Below, piece by piece: positions 53,856 through 63,920 of a DNA stretch of 64,000 nucleotides. Position 1 is the first letter of the stretch; every line of letters starts with the position of its first letter. The stretch lies in assembly GCA_944739405.2 (NCBI GenBank), contig OX123193.2, positions 13,752,519 to 13,816,518 of the forward strand, in the 5' to 3' direction. Below the pieces are notes generated by a model. It worked only from the letters and a program-made list of their open reading frames with translations, did no database searches and was not told the DNA's origin. Made by a program: the position numbers and the translations under genes. The DNA comes from Euclidia mi (lineage: Eukaryota; Arthropoda; Insecta; Lepidoptera; Erebidae).

Positions 53856-54139
53856 AAATTATATTTATATAATATTTTATTACTTACTTTTTTATTAATA
53901 TGAACTTCCAGATTTGTACGGCATTAACTTTTTATATAAATTATTGCTTTAAGTACAAATAAACTATCTAAATGCCGTATAAAAAATATTGTCATGAATT
54001 TCACCTTATATTTCGTTCTATGGATTTTTCCTTGAGTTTTTTTCCTACAAACCATTGGACTAACGAAAATGTATGGCATGTAAAAAAAAATGTCCATGCA
54101 TAAAATACTTTCAAAATAAATTAATTTTATGTTGTATCA

Positions 54140-54592
54140 CATCACCCCCCGGACCACGGAAAGAGAGGAGGTTGCAAGCCTCGATTTTTTCCCCTTGTCG
54201 CATTTTTTTTTGTACGGCGTTGCATTAGAAGCTGTATAAAAACAGTATGAAACTGATGCCGTACAGAATCAAATGACCAAATTTACCCTGGAAATTGTCA
54301 GAAAATAAAAAATAAGTACCGACTTTGTGGCGCACCATTTTTGTACGGCACTGCGCACTTTCTTATTATTATTTATGGATCTATCGATGGTAAAAATGCC
54401 GTACAAAAATATATGACCAAAATATACTCACTCTACCTGCACTTTTGAATCCTCACCAGCACTCAGTTGGACAGCTTACAAGTGACGGCATAGTGCTGAA
54501 TCTTATTATTTTATGCTCTTATATCGTCCTATATACGGCACCTGGTGGTTCATATGACCCATCCATTTTTGTACATGGGCCAGCGGTCTACA
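54140..54592 (-). repeat. Foldback right inner arm
   Basis: Reverse complement of 52267-52728 with scattered substitutions. It starts ATCACCCCCCGGACCACGG and ends TGGGCCAGCGGTCTA, followed by CAT. TGTACGGC occurs at about 54213 and 54342 and TGCCGTACA at about 54258 and 54396. Confidence 0.88.
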
Positions 54593-55230
54593 TGCCCTAC
54601 CAAAATGCACGTGACGTGCGATGCGGCGCGGCACAAGCCGACGCGAACGCGATCAGTTGGCTTCATATTTTCGCGCGAACTGGATTCGGTGTCACCTTTT
54701 ATTTACAAATAAATATTGCTATTTCACTTCTCTGTTGTACATAATTCTTGACTATCTGATATATGAATTTTCCAATAAATGAGTTGTCAAGTCCATGTCA
54801 AATTGTTAATATCAAATAAACGGCGCAGGATGGAATAATACGATTCGCGTGCACGTAGGACACAAACCGTACCCGCCACGTCGAACCGCATCGTGCAGAA
54901 ACCGCATCAGATCGGTCCGCCACCGCGTTCGCGGTGAGCCGCTCACGCAGGACGCCGTGAATGGTGTCACCTAGCTTGCTAATGTATACTCTAAGGTGTC
55001 ACCCGACCGCACATTAGTAATGCCAACGAGATTTTCAAAGATGTCAGACGTATTGTCTCTTAGAACAGTCAGAATCAATAGGAATACGGCACTGCCGTGA
55101 GTCGCTGCCACCTGCGGTTGAGTTCGAAATCTTGACCATACACCGCGACTACGTGTCGCCGCGACATGAAGTGGCGATATGTCACGTGCAGTTGCAGCCT
55201 GCGGCCCGCTACGAACTCGTACCTTAACTC

Positions 55231-55739
55231 GCAACAAGATTATAAAGAACATTTTTGTGAACCTCAATTTATACAACCAAAGGAAGTTAATAAAGAAGAC
55301 CTTCGAATCCCTCTCTAAGTCTGTCAAGAATAAAGCAAAATCCTTGCACGGCAACTGCAAACAAAAACACATAGCCACTTTAGTATTCCCTGACTAAATT
55401 ACGGAAACACTACTGGCGAAAGTCACAACTTAAAAGCTTGTGGATACTATATGTAAAGTGCCTAAAGTGTAAACATGGTCCTCTAAGTACCCTAGAAACC
55501 GTTCTCAACTGAAAGTAGAATGGATCGGTAATCTCCCTGGAGAGAGGTAAGTGAACAACGCCGAGCAATCCGGTTACCTCCGATACATGTTTGTAGATAC
55601 AATATTGTGAACACACTCTGTCTGCGATTTCACAATATTCCCTTATCTTTTCACTGTTTGTGACAGGGGAATTAATTCGATGTGATGTTGTAATAATATT
55701 CTTTTTTTTTCCTTAAATAGGACTAGTAGCTCCCGCACT
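55231..55739. other. No recognised gene
   Basis: A plus frame ending 55397 (KIIKNIFVNLNLYNQRKLIK and onward, lysine-rich) and an antisense frame 55378-54971 overlap here. Neither has a motif I know, and both run into the GC-rich foldback flank. Confidence 0.3.
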
Positions 55740-55935
55740 AGGATAAAATCTGCGAGTTAAGAAGGAAACTTTACAAACACACGATAAACGGAGACAATTA
55801 ACACCCAGACTTGAAACAACAATAAAATTTATGGATCATAAAAAGTGTTGTCTCATGCGGGAATCGAACCCATAATTCTCAGCACAATATCAAGCGACGA
55901 TATGGCTGCTCAAACTACTGTATTATACTTATAAA
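55740..55935 (-). mobile_element. tRNA-derived SINE, family A, minus strand
   Basis: Reading leftwards: AGTTTGAGCAGCC, a B box GGGTTCGATTCCC (at about 55860-55872), GCATGAGACAACACTTTTT, AGTCTGGGTGTTAATTGTCT and CCGTTTATCGTG. The same module order as 30188-30403, diverged at the 3' end. Confidence 0.75.
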
Positions 55936-56841
55936 ACGCCGAGCTTCAATGTGAACGAGTCTTAAATGCATCTGGCATAACGCTAGGACGATGAAGATGG
56001 TAAGTTTGTCTATTTGCGTTGTTTGCCTAACTCACCTCTATTAATTCTCGACGATTTCTTAGAGGCTTTGTCTGCTACAGCTCTGTACGCCTGCTAAATC
56101 ATAATTTTGACCCTTCGTTACGTACATAAATGGAGCCTCTATCGAATTTTTTGCCAAAACCTTAAACAAATGGCAAGATAAACAAGAAATTCAAAAAAGG
56201 ATTACAAAACCAATTAACACACTAAACTTAGAAACTTAGCACGTATTTGTTCATTTTTAAACTTAAAAGTTTGTTTAACACAATCTGTTAAGAGGAAAAT
56301 CCTTTTAGTGTCCTTATCGCAATGTTACACAGGTAATAAAAAAGTTCGGAAATGAACAAAATCTTTCGTAATACGTCCGTCGTTTCTTCTTCAAAACTTT
56401 TTAGGATAATTTAATATTGTTGCCTTAAAGCAGGTAAGCTTTATCAGGTAAACAAATTAATATGTTCTTAAAGCGTTTCTACAGTGAAGCACACAAAGAA
56501 CTTTGGTGCTTTGTACTTTATTTATTATGTAATTATATACCTTAAAGGCCATATTCCTGGGCTACGTATAATTTATTCCAATTTCGTAACCGTTAAAATA
56601 CGTAATTTACACGTCGTTCAGTATTATGTTGGTGACGAAATTACTGAAAAAGTAGAGGAATGAGTTTTAAAACCATCTTCACGCAGTTCGATTTTTCATA
56701 CAAACTTTAAGTACCTTTATAAAAAAAATGTATGTTTTTTCGTGTTCCTTTTTTGTAAATGGCTCCTGTCATGAAGTCTGTCCTCTTTGTATAAAATAGA
56801 AAATTTTAATCAAAAATTTGGGGGGCACCATAAAGCATATT
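55936..56841. other. No gene seen
   Basis: AT-rich sequence with short frames only and no repeats I could define. Confidence 0.3.
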
Positions 56842-57075
56842 TTTTATAACCTCACGCCTGTATCCCCGAAGTGGTAGGCAGAGATGTAATATTACACTAT
56901 TCAACCCACATTTTGCCATGAACTTTTAGGTCCCACGAAATAGGGGGCGAGCCTATTGCCGTACCGGGCACATTGCCTGACTCCGTGCTGCTACTGAGAA
57001 TTTCCTACCGGAAAAATCTCAATAGCACTTTGCCCCACCCGGGAATCGAACCCGAGACCTCCCAATCCCACGCGC
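56842..57075 (-). mobile_element. tRNA-derived SINE, family B, minus strand
   Basis: Reading leftwards: a tRNA-like head with B box GGGTTCGATTCCCGGGTGG (about 57038-57056), then CTCAGTAGCAGCACGGAGTC, GCCCGGTACGGCAATAGGCTC, GCCCCCTATTTCGTGGGACC, TAATATTACATCTCTGCC and TACAGGCGTGAGG. It is the same family as 61465-61722, and the A-box side differs. Confidence 0.8.
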
Positions 57076-57334
57076 ACATTTTTGCCGCGAGAACACTGAG
57101 GCAGTTTAAAGCATAAAACGCTACAAATAGAGTAAAAAACACATGCCAATAAAATATTATAGATCTGATTACATTTATTCCCAGCAAAAGCTTATTTTCT
57201 CCAGTTTATATAAAGTCTACTTGATTTGCCATAACGAGATCTCCTTGACTACGGCTTTGATTTCAAATGAATCAGGCCAGTTCCTTTTCACTAAGTTTGC
57301 ATTGCATTAAATTTTATACGACACTAGAGGACGG

Positions 57335-57533
57335 CAGCAGTTACGCCTGCATTTTTTTAAATTTACCCATTTTGGCCGATCTCGTGGTAATTTCGGGAAA
57401 TCTCTTCTTAGTGCACCCCTACGGTCCCCAAAGAACATACATGCAAAATTTCAGCTTCCTGCGCCCAATAGTTTCGGCTGTAGCGTGTCTGTCAGTCAGT
57501 CAGTAACGCAAGGATTTTATATATTAAGATAAT
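57335..57533 (+). repeat. Dispersed repeat, copy 2 (GCCGATCTCGTGG family)
   Basis: Counterpart of 50945-51155: TTGGCCGATCTCGTGG, TCTTCTTAGTGCACCCC, AAATTTCAGCTTCCTGCGCC and GTCAGTCAGTCAGTAACGCA. Non-coding. The ORF at 57267-57506 is incidental. Confidence 0.75.
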
Positions 57534-58912
57534 ATTTGTTTAGCATATTAGAGACTCTCGGATATCGGTAAAGTCATTGACATATTCGGTAAAGTATTAA
57601 TATACCTTCATATATCTGGCAGTTGCATACATGTATGTTTGTGTAAGTTCTCATCTAAGGGGATCAGATACTGTAACTTAATATCGATATCAAACAGATC
57701 GTGCTGACATTGTAGTCGATACATTAACTTGCAACCAAAAGTCCACACATCACTTTGCTATGAAACCAATCAGAAAGGTAGAAAGTGCAGATAAGACTCG
57801 CAACAATAAAACTATAAAAACATTCTTCAAGGATTTATTAATAACGCTGACTTATACTTTTGGTCTGTGTTCGTTTTGAAGGTCTACTAGAATGTTTTAC
57901 CGGCGACTCCAATAAAATAAATTTTAAACATAAGCTTCCTAGTCCACACATTATTACATTTCAATATAAATCGTAGCGGAAATTTATTCAATCCCCCTTT
58001 TAGCCACATCGAACGTTACGGACCGAAATGGACCATTTGCGTCGATATAAAATATTACAGTCAAACTCGTCGACAATTTACGAGAATATTCAATGCGGCG
58101 ACGAATTCCCCATTTTATTTCGGACGACAAAAGTTTTTAACATATTCGGTGGAATTTCAGTGGACTCAATAAAATGTGCAACTTGAAAGCCGACGAATAA
58201 ATGGGCTTCATTATTGATTGCGATGGAAAAAAATACAGAAAGAAAAATGTACAATAAATACAGGCTTATAAAATATTTTATGGTGAAACATGTTTATTTT
58301 AACAAAGTAATTTACAAATTGCTTCACAATAAAAATTTTATCCGTCGGCGTTTTTAGAAAAATACCAATGTTTCTAGTACAATTCAATTTGTTTCTAATT
58401 TAGCTCACACTATTTTTAAAAACCTGTCTTACTATAGTTAGTTATGTGTCTAACTTAAGAGTTTTAGTATAGTTACCTGTTACCGTCGCTTTGGGTGCCG
58501 TGGCGGGTAGCCTAGTCTCATACTAGGCTACCGATTAACTAAAAAACATAAACCAAAGCATAATAAATTGCCTTATTTCACGGACTATACTAGACGGCAT
58601 ACAACAAGCAGATTAAATGACGATCAATTGCAGAACACTTGAAACTAAAGTAGATCACAAGTACAGTTGTACTTCAAACGCTTAGTGTCTGGTGTTAATG
58701 GAAATTCATAGAAAAGAGCTCCGTAATCGAATAGTTTATTAGGTTGAGGGCGCTATTTATTATTATAATAAGAAAAAACTGATCAATAGCGTGGCCTCAC
58801 ATAACCATGTCACCGTCAGTTTAAGTTGTTAAAAAAATTATTAATGAAACTAACTAACCCGCGCATAGGTATACTACTAATTCTTATGATATCACTTGAA
58901 TTTTGATTTATT
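57534..58912. other. No gene; small hairpin at about 58505-58531
   Basis: GGTAGCCTAGT/ACTAGGCTACC pairs perfectly around a CTCAT loop. The rest is AT-rich with no supported features. Confidence 0.35.
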
Positions 58913-59390
58913 ACTAGCTGCCCCGACAGACGTTGTTCTGTCAATATTATGTCTATCGCAATAAGGTTACATTAAAAAGTTTATAAGCGCTAAGGTTTCA
59001 TCAGAAATTTTAATATGGTAGTTAAGTTTTCCAAAGTTTTCTTATTTTTCGCGCGTCTTTCTTGATTTTTCTTTAATAAGAATCTTCTCCAGACAATAAC
59101 AATCACAACAAAAAAGAATAAGCGAAATTGGTCCAGCCGTTTACGCGTGATGCCGTGACCAAGGGAAAAGGGATTCATTTTTATATATGTACGAGTATAT
59201 ACTAGCTGGCCCGGCGTTCTTTTTTTTATATTCGCAATTTTTTGTGAATCTAAACCATTCTCAAGTCCCCTTGAACACACTAAAAAATTTCATTAAAATC
59301 GTTCCAGTCGTTTAGGAGGATTTCAGTGACATTGTGTATGTCACGCACACAAGAATATATTATATAAAGATAGAAGATTGTGAGTTTTTC
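58913..59390 (+). repeat. Old dispersed repeat, ACTAGCTGSCCCGRC type
   Basis: Two tandem starts: ACTAGCTGCCCCGACAGACG at 58913 and ACTAGCTGGCCCGGCGTTC at about 59202. Each is followed by text of the kind TGGTCCAGCCGTTTACGCGT or CGTTCCAGTCGTTTAGGAGG, which I recognise as a common non-coding repeat of insect genomes. It contains no true ORF. Confidence 0.6.
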
Positions 59391-59689
59391 GTTAGTATTA
59401 TTATTTTATAGAGTTAATACTTAATGAATAAGAATATTATAGGAATTATTAAAAGGTACCTAGCTATTCTTAAATACTTCTAAAATTTGTACGCCAATAA
59501 CTGGCTGAATATATGAAACTATTTATTATTATATTGTAACATTTTGCATGTCATGTACTACTGTATTCAAACAAATCAAATTTGATTTTATCTGATAGTA
59601 CAATATTTTCTGTATGGTGACAACGGCCTAATATCGAATTGGAATGAAAACCTTCAACAATCACGCTATGTCAGTAAAAATCGTCCACT
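59391..59689. other. No gene seen
   Basis: AT-rich spacer without frames or repeats of note. Confidence 0.3.
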
Positions 59690-60120
59690 AAGTATAGACT
59701 TATCTGGAGTCGCACCCAATCGCTGTTCGCGATCCCGATAAGATCGTAGGTCCACCTTGTGAGAGGCCCGCGTCTGCCATTACCCCTCTAGAACATTCCT
59801 GCTGCAACGACCATTCATTATTCGATCTATGTGCCCTGCTAACTGCCACTTCAGCTTAACTTAGAGCGCCAACTTTATTTCGCCAGCGGTTCTCCCCATT
59901 TCCGATTCGATTAAGTACGGCTAATTCGAGCACATCTTTATTCATCGTCCTTTGAGAGATTTTGAGCTTCCTGACAAGGCCTAGTAAGTGATCTCACTTT
60001 AAATCCGAAGATCATCAACGCAGCATGCTTAAAGATATTCGTCTTGAGACACTGCGGGATATCGGACGTGAAAATGAGTCTATACATTAGTAACGTATAG
60101 AATCATTGTATTCATAGAGA
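59690..60120 (-). pseudogene. Second RTE-type family, C-terminal remnant (copy 2)
   Basis: In broken minus frames, LKWQLAGHIDRIMNGRCS, RNVLE and, after stops, WQTRASHKVDLRSYRDREQR resemble the KWQWAGH...GRW..K.LEW...VGRP..RW.DDL end of RTE ORFs. GTCTTGAGACACTGCGGGAT on the plus strand near 60041 is shared with 47795-47815. Heavily decayed. Confidence 0.6.
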
Positions 60121-60300
60121 AGTCCTTTTCTCGAGGCTGTCAGTCATAATGAGTATATTCATTCAGGTGAATCGAATACATACATTGTTATATCATTTTA
60201 CTTTAGACACAATTCTTCGATCTTAATATCAAAACATCTCCATATGATAATCGAGCCGCCAAGCAAAAGGGGATACACATCTATTAGTTACCCTGTTCGT

Positions 60301-60688
60301 ATATACAGGGTGTAACAAGACCCATCACCGAGCCGAAGTCTACTTGTTTTGGACATCACCCCAAGTCATACTAAGCAAAAATAACTGGGAATCTGGGATA
60401 TTTTTCTAGTTGACACAATTTTAAACTGCAATTAAAAGTACGCTCGTGCAATGCTCAAAATACCTATTTGTCCATGGGGTTATAGGACATCTATAGAACA
60501 TATTGGCGGGGTAAAAATGCATCGATTTTGTAGGTACCTAATTAGAAAAATCCTATATTGACTTTGAGCCTCAATATCTCCTAAACCAGTGATTTCCCAG
60601 GTACGGTGCTGAAGTAAAAAATGTTCGTAGTGCTTAGTACAATATGGGATTTCAGTTTTCGTTAAGGGTATTTTTACACCCTGTATAT
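60301..60688. mobile_element. MITE of 388 bp with 15-bp TIRs
   Basis: The left end ATATACAGGGTGTAA and right end TTACACCCTGTATAT are exact complements. No transposase. The interior carries GACCCATCACCGAGCCGAAG and, at the other end, CCTTAACGAAAACTGAAATC on the complementary strand. Related copies are at 53490-53855 and 62668-62930. The target duplication is uncertain; TA-type flanks may be counted within the termini. Confidence 0.85.
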
Positions 60689-61074
60689 GTGGATATGAGT
60701 TTTTCAGAATCCGGCGTATTCGGAGAAACTCTTATTAAAAAATACTGGGTATATTTCTCATTTTTGATCTAAACAAATTTGGCCTACTTTTTCCTTTTAA
60801 CAGAATATCATTTTGTTGATGGGTACAAGGAAGAAGGCATTAAGAGATTAAATGCCGCACTGAAATAATATTTAATCATTTTTACTTGGGTTTAAAGGAA
60901 ACACAACAAAAATCATCAGGGAAGGACAAAAAGGGATCTGGCTCAATTGTCAACATTCAATTGAGACAAAATTCACATGGGACTTCATCTTGTCTATAAA
61001 TAAAAGTAATCGTTTATATCATTGATTACGGGAAACAGCTTATTATAATGACGTACCTAATTACCCTCTTTTCA
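60689..61074. other. No gene seen
   Basis: AT-rich spacer between the MITE and SINE family A. Nothing recognised. Confidence 0.3.
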
Positions 61075-61245
61075 CCCATGGATGTGTTAATCAGCGCTGA
61101 GTGTCATGGGTTCGATCCCCATACAGACAATTCTGTGTAAGCTACAAATAATAATTATTTCAAGTCTACGCGTTCATTATGTCCGCTCGTGGTACCCAAG
61201 TCCTCCGTGACACAGGATTAATGCTAAGCGTTGTCTTTATAATTT
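61075..61245 (+). mobile_element. tRNA-derived SINE, family A
   Basis: B box GGGTTCGATCCCCATACAGAC (about 61109-61129), then ATTCTGTGTAAGCTACAAAT, TTTCAAGTCTACGCGTTCAT, TATGTCCGCTCG, CCTCCGTGACACAGGATTAA and TGCTAAGCG. The order is as in the other two copies. The A-box end is eroded. Confidence 0.75.
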
Positions 61246-61464
61246 ATATAGAAAAAGAGCTGTCAGTGGCAGTGACAGCCGATATCATTCAAATCCACAG
61301 CGCGCACCACTGAGTTTTCGAAGTTATGTGGTTATTAAAATTTTAATTATTGATTACCCGCAGAGCAAGTTAAGTGCCATGAAGATCTTTGATAGTCGTT
61401 ACGGGGATTCAGTTGCTCTGAATAAAACTGACACTGATTTTTTTCTTATACCTGAATAAAACTG
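61246..61464. other. No gene seen
   Basis: Short spacer between two SINEs of different families. Confidence 0.3.
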
Positions 61465-61722
61465 CCTCCGTGGTCCAGAGGATAGCGTATGCGACTGCTG
61501 ATCAGAGGTCCCGGGTTCGATTCCCGGGTCGAGCATAATTAATGTTACTGGATTTTTCCGAATTCTCAGTAGCAGCACGGAGTCTGGTGATGTGCCCGAT
61601 AGCGGCAATAGGCTCGCCCCCTATTACGAGGGACCTAAACATTCATGGCGAAATGTGGGTGTAATATTACACCTCTGCCTACCCCTTCGGGGATACAGGC
61701 GTGAGTCTATATAAAAAAAAAC
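61465..61722 (+). mobile_element. tRNA-derived SINE, family B, best copy
   Basis: The head GCCTCCGTGGTCCAGAGGAT has an A-box-like TGGTCCAGAGG, and GGGTTCGATTCCCGGG is the B box (about 61513-61528). The body runs AGTAGCAGCACGGAGTCTGG, AATAGGCTCGCCCCCTATTA and GGCGAAATGTGGGTGTAA. The tail is ACCTCTGCCTACCCCTTCGG then GGATACAGGCGTGAGTCTAT and an A-run. The last 40 bp match the 3' end of RTE copy A, so this is probably an RTE-mobilised SINE. It is not a functional tRNA: the sequence runs on without processing signals. Confidence 0.85.
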
Positions 61723-61974
61723 TCATTCATATAAGAAATTAATAAAATCCACACAAGAAATTCTCACGACAAGCTTTAATTTACAAAAAACTGAAACTGT
61801 TCTCTATTATCGGTTCAAATTAATTTGAATTAGGCTTGCTACTCGCATTGAAATAAATTTACTACGAAGTTTTGAGATAATTATTATGCCTAGTATGATT
61901 AAGATTTTTTTACAAACTATGGATAATATATTAAGAATAATGTCAATTCGCAGGTATATATCGTCTTTTTTCTG

Positions 61975-62170
61975 CTTATGTCATCATCATCTTCTTGCCC
62001 TGGACCGAATCTATTTGGGGTCGGCGCAGTACGTCCTTTGCTTCCATTCTTTTCTGACGCCCGTCATCTGATCATTCACCCCTTTCTCTTTCATATCCAT
62101 CCTCACACAGTCCATCCATCTTTTCCTTGGCCTCCCTCTCCCTTTCCATCCCTCTAGAAGTGTACTTTAT
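61975..62170 (-). pseudogene. Third RTE-type family, 3'-terminal fragment
   Basis: Minus strand: GWKGRGRPRKRWMDCVRMDM, KEKGV, then TGVRKEWKQRT and CADPK before a stop. This is the GRP.KRW.DCV..DM signature at the C-terminus of RTE-like ORFs. It ends in a GATGATGATGA tail on the minus strand at about 61980-61992. Only the last 60 codons remain. Confidence 0.7.
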
Positions 62171-62667
62171 TGGCCCATACAATTTTAGCCTCTAACCTCA
62201 TTCACATTGAGCTTGAATTGCTAAAATTCGTGTTTGGCTGCACAGTCCGATTGGTGTTTACCAATCGTTGCCAACACCGAATTTATTTAAATATGAACTG
62301 CGAAGTGAGCCTTTGCCGTACTCCTGAATATTTATTTGCCATTATACGAGTGGCTACTAAAATCCTGGTGATTTTGTGGCTTTGAATTTTATATCACGGC
62401 CGCATTTGCAACTTCCGCATAAGTTAATATGCACTAAAGAAGAACCCTAATATTATAGTACGAGATCCCGCGACAAATTAGTGCACTCATCGACTTTTTG
62501 CTTAAAACCATTTTTTTTGTATATTTATGATTAAGAGAATATATATCTACTAGCTTGCCTATTAAAATTTGGCCGCAAGCATTTTTAATTAAATTATTGT
62601 TAATTAATTTTTGGAAGATAATTTTGTTCCCTCGTTTTATAAGTAAAATATCGTCTACATCATGGCA
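62171..62667. other. No gene seen
   Basis: Short frames only; AT-rich. Nothing recognised. Confidence 0.3.
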
Positions 62668-62930
62668 ATATACAGGGGGTAAAAAGACCCTTAACGAAAA
62701 CTGAAATCCCATGTTGTACCAATCACTACGAAAATTTTTCACTTCGGCACCATACCTGGGAAATTACTGGTTCAGGAGATATTGAGGCTCAAAGTTAGTA
62801 TGGAAGTATTCTAATTAGGTAAAAAATCGATGCATTAACCCCGCCAATATGGTCTTTACATGTCCTATGACCCCATGGATAAGTAGGTATTTCGAGCATA
62901 ACATGTGCGCGCTTTTAATTGTAGTTTAAC
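62668..62930 (+). mobile_element. Truncated MITE copy (ACAGGGTGTAA family)
   Basis: Starts ATATACAGGGGGTAAAAAGA with the terminal repeat, then CCTTAACGAAAACTGAAATC, CATACCTGGGAAATTACTGG, AGGAGATATTGAGGCTCAAA and GGATAAGTAGGTATTTCGAG. It stops matching the complement of 60301-60688 near 62928, so about one third is missing. Confidence 0.8.
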
Positions 62931-63920
62931 ATGTTCACTGCGTAACAGGACGATTTCGGCCTGCCGCTGTACGTACAGCTGGTGCGGACGAAGAAAACTA
63001 TGTCCCTCTCGCTGGTGCGGAACGATTATTTTAGGTGTTTTTAAGGTTTTGACAGAGACAAATATATATTTCGGCTTGTAGTCAAAATTGTAGGTATTCC
63101 CCATAAAAACATCACGGCAGGCCTTTTTCGGCCCACCACTCACTAGCGGTGAAATATATCCGCTCAGTGCGGCAGTGGGTTTATTTCAGCCCGCCAACCC
63201 AACAGGCCGCCGGCGACCCGATACTGCACAGAGCGCACGCGCCGCCAGTTATTGTTGTGTTATCTAACTTATCTGACGTGTGTTCTGTCGATACAATTGA
63301 CGAAGGCAAACAATAAAAAAAATACAAATTTTGAAAGATAGAGTGATTCATCCTGCAATTATAACTGATAGTAACAATAGTGATGAAATATTTCCAATTA
63401 AGAAAAATAAAAAGTATTTAGGAACTAAACATAATGGAAAACCAAGTAAAAGCTGTAAGTTTTGCTTACTACCAACACTTATATTTATAGTAGAACTAAT
63501 AATATTTAGAACTGTACGGTTACCTGTGAAAGTGCAGTGATGTGCGCTTTTTAACCCCCGGCGCAAACAGAGCGGTGCTAAAACAATTTCAAACTAGTCT
63601 TTTTTGCTTGAAAGGTGATTTAAAAACTTCGATCAAATATACAATGGATGCACGATCGCAGCTCGAAAAACGGCACCCATCAAACTGTGCTTAGTTACAA
63701 TTTTGTGCAGGGTGCTACGGGAGACTGCGGCAAACCTTCAGTAGCGACGAAGAAAAAAAAAGAGTGGAATAAAATAAAAAATATTGCAGGCAATGTAACA
63801 TGAATCTTCGCATGTCATGTTTTCAAAACAGCCACAATTAAATTAAAAATGTTAATTTCTTTTATGTACGATAATCATGTTTTATTTTCGATATTCCTTT
63901 ATTTTTGTATGTCCCATCAC
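62931..63920. other. Repeat-like sequence with one exon-like stretch
   Basis: 62940-63260 is GC-richer and repeat-like. 63331-63453 is an open, lysine-rich stretch (DSNNSDEIFPIKKNKKYLGT, KHNGKPSKSC) that runs into a good splice donor, AAAAGCT|GTAAGT, at about 63452. It could be a first exon of a transposase or host gene, but no second exon is visible. Near 63555, TTTAACCCCCGGCGCAAACA resembles a common moth repeat phrase. Confidence 0.3.

Larger units (their letters stand above)
52045..55230. mobile_element. Large foldback element with GC-rich outer arms and iterated TGTACGGCA palindromes
   Basis: Inner arms 52267-52728 and 54140-54592 are inverted copies, listed separately. Outside them, weaker GC-rich inverted similarity links 52050-52250 (GTTCGTAGCC.ACTGCAG, CAGCGTCCTACGTGAGCAG, GATGCGGTGCGGCGTGGC) to the complement of 54870-55225 (GTTCGTAGCGGGCCGCAG, CGGCGTCCTGCGTGAGCGG, GATGCGGTTCGACGTGGC). 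The centre holds further TGTACGGCA units and an unrelated MITE copy. No transposase is visible. It may be a non-autonomous long-TIR transposon; the superfamily is unknown. Confidence 0.65.

Noticed and set aside
54971..55378. Minus ORF of 135 codons
   Set aside because: Runs from AT-rich DNA into the GC-rich foldback flank, with no domain and an antisense competitor frame.
61465..61540. Possible functional tRNA gene (A and B boxes, TCCCGGGTTCGATTCCCGGG)
   Set aside because: It is the head of a dispersed SINE found three times here, lacks a clean anticodon arm and terminator, and continues into the RTE-like tail.
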